From: Pseudochelatococcus lubricantis
GTDB taxonomy: Bacteria > Pseudomonadota > Alphaproteobacteria > Rhizobiales > Beijerinckiaceae
Direction of reading: 5' to 3'
Assembly: GCF_042432495.1 (NCBI RefSeq)
Contig: NZ_JBHLXC010000002.1
Coordinates: 434,001-498,000, forward strand
DNA: 64,000 nucleotides
Notes under the pieces: model-generated
Databases searched by the model: none
What the model was told of the DNA's origin: nothing
Seen by the model: only the letters and a program-made list of their open reading frames with translations
Part shown: in pieces, positions 61,012 through 64,000 of the stretch
Layout: the number at the start of each line of letters is the position of its first letter
How positions within the stretch are numbered: the first letter of the stretch is position 1
Translations under genes and position numbers: made by a program

Positions 61012-61662
61012 ATGACCGACAAAGCACAGATCTATCTCGTTTCCCGCACCATCGACGACCCGAGCGGCGCCATGGCGCCGCTGGCCGAGGCGTGCGACGG
61101 CGGCGGGGTCGCGGCGGTGCTGCTGTCGTTCGCCTTCACCGACGAGCGCGAGCAGACAAAAGCGCTGAAGACCATCGTACCCGTGTTGCAGAAGGCAGGC
61201 GCGGCGGTGATCGCGCGCACCTCCCCTCTCGTCGCCGTGCGCGGTGGCGCGGACGGCGTGCATATCGATACCCACGGCGCCGTGCAGGAGGCGATCGACA
61301 CCCTGAAGCCGGACCGCATCGTCGGCGTCGGCGGCTTGCGCACCCGCCATGAGGCCATGGAGGCAGGCGAGCGCGACATCGACTATCTCATGTTCGGCGA
61401 GCCCCGGGCGGACGGCAGTCTGCCCGACCTCGACACCACGATCGAGCGCGCGGCCTGGTGGGCGGAGATCTTCGCCGTGCCCTGCGTCGGCTTCGTCCAC
61501 GATCTCGATAATGTCGCCGCCATGGCCGAAACCGGCGCGGAGTTCATCGGCGTCGGCGAGGCCGTCTGGTCGCATGCGGAAGGCCCGGCGGCCGCCGTCG
61601 CCAGGGTGCGCGCCATCATCGCCACGACCGACGTGCCGGGCAGGGAAGCGCCGGGCCGATGA
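61012..61662 (+). CDS. ThiE-like (thiamine phosphate synthase family) TIM-barrel protein
   Basis: A 216-residue protein related to thiamine phosphate synthase. The fold runs IYLVSRTIDDPSG, VAAVLLSFAFTDEREQTKALKTIVPVLQKAGAAVIA, GGADGVHIDTHGAVQEAI (the ThiE-like DGVHLG position here is DGVHID), IVGVGGLRTRHEAMEAGERDIDYLMFGEP and VPCVGFVHDLDNVAAMAETGAEFIGVGEAVW. The catalytic and diphosphate-binding residues of ThiE (GxxxGxT-type loops) are not all evident, so it may be a non-thiamine paralogue common in Hyphomicrobiales. AGGG upstream supports ATG 61012; the frame is open to 60928. Confidence 0.78.
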   Translation: MTDKAQIYLVSRTIDDPSGAMAPLAEACDGGGVAAVLLSFAFTDEREQTKALKTIVPVLQKAGAAVIARTSPLVAVRGGADGVHIDTHGAVQEAIDTLKPDRIVGVGGLRTRHEAMEAGERDIDYLMFGEPRADGSLPDLDTTIERAAWWAEIFAVPCVGFVHDLDNVAAMAETGAEFIGVGEAVWSHAEGPAAAVARVRAIIATTDVPGREAPGR

Positions 61663-62834
61663 CGCGGGAACTGCCAGACGGCCCGTCTTCCGTTCTGCCG
61701 CGCGCCGGTGTCCGGCAGGCCGCCGTTGCCGTGGCCGCCAGCCTGCTCCTCGGCCTGCCGGCGGCGGCGCAGGATGGCAAGGACAAGGCGCCGGCCATTC
61801 CTTTCACCGGCGATTTCGGCCTGCCGGGCGCGGGCGGCCCCCGCAACGCGCTGCCACGGGCGCAGCCGGCGCCGACCGGCGCACCGCCGGGAGCCCGTTT
61901 TCTCCCCTCCCCCGTGATGCCGGGTGATTCGGGTGCGGACGACATCCCGACGCTGCCGGATTTCACGGCGGACTACGCCTTCGCGGACTATCAGCGCGGC
62001 TTCTACAAATCGGCCTTCGAGGGCGCCTCCCTGCGCGCTGCGCGCAACCCGCGTGACGGCGCGGCGATGACGCTGCTCGGCGAAATCTACGCCCAGGGGC
62101 TCGGCGTGGCGAAGGATCTCACGCAGGCCACCGCGTGGTATCGGCGCGCCGACGCGGCGGGAGACCGCAACGGCACCTTCGCGCTCGCCATGTTGGCCGT
62201 CGCTGAAAGCGCCGACGGCGCCGCAGCGGGCGCCGAGGAGAAACGCAAGGCCGCCGTCGCGCTGCTGGAGAAGGCTGCCGCCGCCGGCCATCCACTGGCG
62301 GCCTACAATCTGGCGCTGTCACTGCTCGCCGCGCGCCGCGCCGACGACGTTTCGCGCGCCGTTTCCCTGCTGGAGAAGGCCGCCGCCGCCGAGGTGCCGG
62401 ATGCGCAATACGCCCTCGCCGTCATGCTGCGCGAGGGCCAGGGCGTCGGCCGCGACGCCGCGCGCGCGGCGCAATGGATGGCGCGGGCGGCTGCCAACGG
62501 CAACATCGCGGCGCAGGTGGAACTCGCGATCATGCTGTTCAACGGCAACGGCGTGGAGGTGAACGAGGAGCGCGCCGCGCGCCTGTTCGCCGTCGCCGCC
62601 GCGCGCGGCAACGCCATTGCCCAGAACAGGCTGGCGCGCATTCTCGTCGCCGGCCGGGGCCTGCCGAAGGACCTCGTGCAGGCAGCGGCCTGGCACCTGA
62701 TGGCCTCCGCGCAGGGGCGCACGGATACATGGCTCGACACGGCGCTGAAGAACCTCACGCCCGAAGAGCGAAAACGGGCCGAGCTGCTGGCGCGCGAGCG
62801 CACGGACGACATCAACTTCGGGCTGGCGCCATAG
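61659..62834 (+). CDS. Exported Sel1/tetratricopeptide-like repeat protein
   Basis: A 391-residue protein with a signal peptide (AAVAVAASLLLGLPAAAQ, cleavage near residue 38). Residues about 105-345 hold Sel1-like repeats: GAAMTLLGEIYAQGLGVAKDLTQATAWYRRAD, AGHPLAAYNLALSLL, VPDAQYALAVMLREGQGVGRD and GNIAAQVELAIMLFNGNGVEVNEERAARLF. Such repeats mediate protein-protein contacts, often in envelope or cell-cycle signalling; the partner is unknown. Its ATG overlaps the stop of the ThiE-like gene (ATGA). Confidence 0.9.
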   Translation: MTRELPDGPSSVLPRAGVRQAAVAVAASLLLGLPAAAQDGKDKAPAIPFTGDFGLPGAGGPRNALPRAQPAPTGAPPGARFLPSPVMPGDSGADDIPTLPDFTADYAFADYQRGFYKSAFEGASLRAARNPRDGAAMTLLGEIYAQGLGVAKDLTQATAWYRRADAAGDRNGTFALAMLAVAESADGAAAGAEEKRKAAVALLEKAAAAGHPLAAYNLALSLLAARRADDVSRAVSLLEKAAAAEVPDAQYALAVMLREGQGVGRDAARAAQWMARAAANGNIAAQVELAIMLFNGNGVEVNEERAARLFAVAAARGNAIAQNRLARILVAGRGLPKDLVQAAAWHLMASAQGRTDTWLDTALKNLTPEERKRAELLARERTDDINFGLAP

Positions 62835-62890
62835 GAGCGGGCACGGCGGCCCGGTGAAACATACCTTGACGCCGCGGCTGCTTGCGGGCA

Positions 62891-62915
62891 GATAACGGCA
62901 CACGCTTCCGTTATC
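62891..62915. repeat. 8-bp inverted repeat between Sel1 and inositol monophosphatase genes
   Basis: GATAACGG and CCGTTATC pair around CACACGCTT in the 142-bp gap. It could be an operator or a weak terminator; no T-run follows. Confidence 0.35.
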
Positions 62916-62976
62916 CGTCATTCGCCATCCGTTCCGGAGCTGGCGTTCATTCGGCTTGTCCCACAGGCAATTCAAC

Positions 62977-63771
62977 ATGATTCGCTCCCCCCTCATCACC
63001 GTCATGACCGATGCCGTCATGAAGGCCGCCCGCTCACTGAAACGCGACTTCGGCGAACTGGAGGCGTTGCAGGTTTCCCTGAAGGGGCCGGGCGACTTCG
63101 TTTCCGCCGCCGACAAAAAGGCCGAGACCGTCCTGCGCGAGGCGCTGGAAAAGGTCCGCCCCGGCTACGGCTTCGTGCTGGAGGAAGGCGGCATCGTGCC
63201 GGGCACCGATACGACCCATCGCTGGCACATCGATCCGCTCGACGGCACCACGAACTTCCTGCACGGCATTCCCCATTTCGCCATCTCCGTGGGACTGGAG
63301 CGGCAGGGGCAGATTGTCGCCGGCATTATCTACGACCCGATCAAGGACGAGCTGTTCGTCGCGGAAAAGGGCGCCGGCGCCTATCTCAACAACCGCCGCA
63401 TCCGCGTTTCCGCGCGCCGCGACATGGCGAGCGCCGTTATCGCGACCGGCATTCCCCATCTCGGCAAGGGCGGACACCCCGCTTTCATCCGTGAACTCGC
63501 GGCGGTGACCGTTCGCACGGCCGGCGTGCGCCGCATGGGGGCGGCGGCGCTCGATCTCGCCTATGTCGCAAGCGGCCGCTACGACGGCTATTGGGAACGG
63601 GGCGTCAACAGCTGGGATATCGCCGCCGGCATCGTGCTGCTGCGCGAGGCGGGCGGCTTCATCGCGGATGCCGACGGCGGCGACAACCCGCTGGAAACCG
63701 GCACCGTCGTCTGCGGCAACGAAGTGATCCAGCGGGAGTTGCTCGGGCTACTGCGCAGCGCCAAGGCCTGA
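62977..63771 (+). CDS. suhB: Inositol monophosphatase family protein (SuhB-like)
   Basis: A 264-residue Mg-dependent phosphatase of the inositol monophosphatase family, hydrolysing myo-inositol phosphate or similar sugar phosphates. The metal site is visible in WHIDPLDGTTNFLHGIP (about residues 82-98) and NSWDIAAGIVLLREAGG (about 209-225); the upstream acidic pair is in FVLEEGG. GDFVSAADKKAE is the typical mobile loop. The ATG at 62977 is favoured; a TTG at 62956 opens the same frame. It faces the partial gene at the window end with only one base between the stops. Confidence 0.9.
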   Translation: MIRSPLITVMTDAVMKAARSLKRDFGELEALQVSLKGPGDFVSAADKKAETVLREALEKVRPGYGFVLEEGGIVPGTDTTHRWHIDPLDGTTNFLHGIPHFAISVGLERQGQIVAGIIYDPIKDELFVAEKGAGAYLNNRRIRVSARRDMASAVIATGIPHLGKGGHPAFIRELAAVTVRTAGVRRMGAAALDLAYVASGRYDGYWERGVNSWDIAAGIVLLREAGGFIADADGGDNPLETGTVVCGNEVIQRELLGLLRSAKA

Positions 63772-63772
63772 C

Positions 63773-64000
63773 TCACGGGAATCGGCCGCCGCCGGGCAGG
63801 AGCACCTTGCCGAGCAGCCTCTCGGCTTGCTCCCGAAATTCACTGCGGCCGAGAGCGAGCGCGCTGCGCAGCTTCAACGTCGCCCACATGCTGCTCCCCT
63901 TCAGGTCCACGTGCACCTGCGCGGTCGAGACGGGCGATCTCGTATCGGAAAACTGGAACCTGACCTGCCCGGTGAGGTTCTCCAGCATCTCGATGTACTC
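63773..64000 (-). CDS. 3' end of an unrecognised gene (continues beyond window)
   Basis: The minus-strand frame is open from the window edge to the stop at 63773 and encodes 75 residues ending LLGKVLLPGGGRFP. The segment has charged, mostly soluble character (VRFQFSDTRSPVSTAQVHVDLKG, LRSALALGRSEFREQAERLL) and no motif I recognise. An internal ATG at 63988 exists, but the frame continues upstream (EYIE), so it is probably not the start. Confidence 0.6.
   Translation of the reverse strand, partial: EYIEMLENLTGQVRFQFSDTRSPVSTAQVHVDLKGSSMWATLKLRSALALGRSEFREQAERLLGKVLLPGGGRFP

Overview
The window is high-GC DNA from an alphaproteobacterium, most likely a member of the Hyphomicrobiales (Rhizobiales). 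This rests on the gene content and order: rsh, NYN-domain gene, family-5 uracil-DNA glycosylase, smpB, dapA and a divergent Slt-type transglycosylase, then an rlpA-dacA-tmk-holB-metG-tatD-MBL string read right to left. It also rests on very tight gene packing, with stop and start codons overlapping as ATGA, GTGA or TGATG. Genus is not assignable by eye.

Region 1 (1-21.3 kb) is core housekeeping: the 3' end of a (p)ppGpp synthetase/hydrolase, an AT-rich gap, RNA/DNA maintenance genes, lysine biosynthesis, peptidoglycan turnover (Slt, D,D-carboxypeptidase, RlpA), DNA replication (Tmk, HolB) and translation (MetG). After it come a large secreted metallophosphoesterase-RTX-DUF4214 protein, a small zinc protein, a flavin monooxygenase and a membrane zinc peptidase. 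Region 2 (21.49-21.82 kb) is a tRNA-Thr(UGU) gene split by a 252-nt group I intron after U34; splice sites and the P1, P4 and P7 helices can be drawn from the sequence.

Region 3 (22.2-45.9 kb) is an accessory catabolic block. A plus-strand operon (substrate-binding protein, acyl-CoA ligase, MaoC hydratase, acetyl-CoA-synthetase-like ligase) converges on a long minus-strand operon: CoA-transferase, BadI/MenB-type hydrolase, ligase, enoyl-CoA hydratase, SDR, acyl-CoA dehydrogenase, 3-hydroxyacyl-CoA dehydrogenases, a second CoA-transferase, a zinc-less reductase and livGFHM. Both operons start at sigma-54-type promoters, and a PAS/AAA+ sigma-54 activator is encoded divergently next to the second. 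The inferred job is uptake and CoA-dependent breakdown of a carboxylic acid, plausibly alicyclic (cyclohexanecarboxylate-like), through ring hydroxylation, oxidation and hydrolytic opening. A 58-residue remnant of another binding protein lies at its edge.

Region 4 (46.0-58.7 kb) is a second accessory operon under a divergent IclR regulator: an M81 (MlrC-like) metallopeptidase, a complete dipeptide-type ABC importer (binding protein, two permeases, a fused double ATPase), two M20 amidohydrolases and an Ntn-type penicillin-acylase homologue without a signal peptide. It reads as an import-then-hydrolyse system for an amide or peptide compound.

Region 5 (58.7-64 kb) returns to core-like genes: arsC, dusA, a ThiE-like protein, a Sel1-repeat protein, an inositol monophosphatase and the 3' end of an unrecognised minus-strand gene running off the window.
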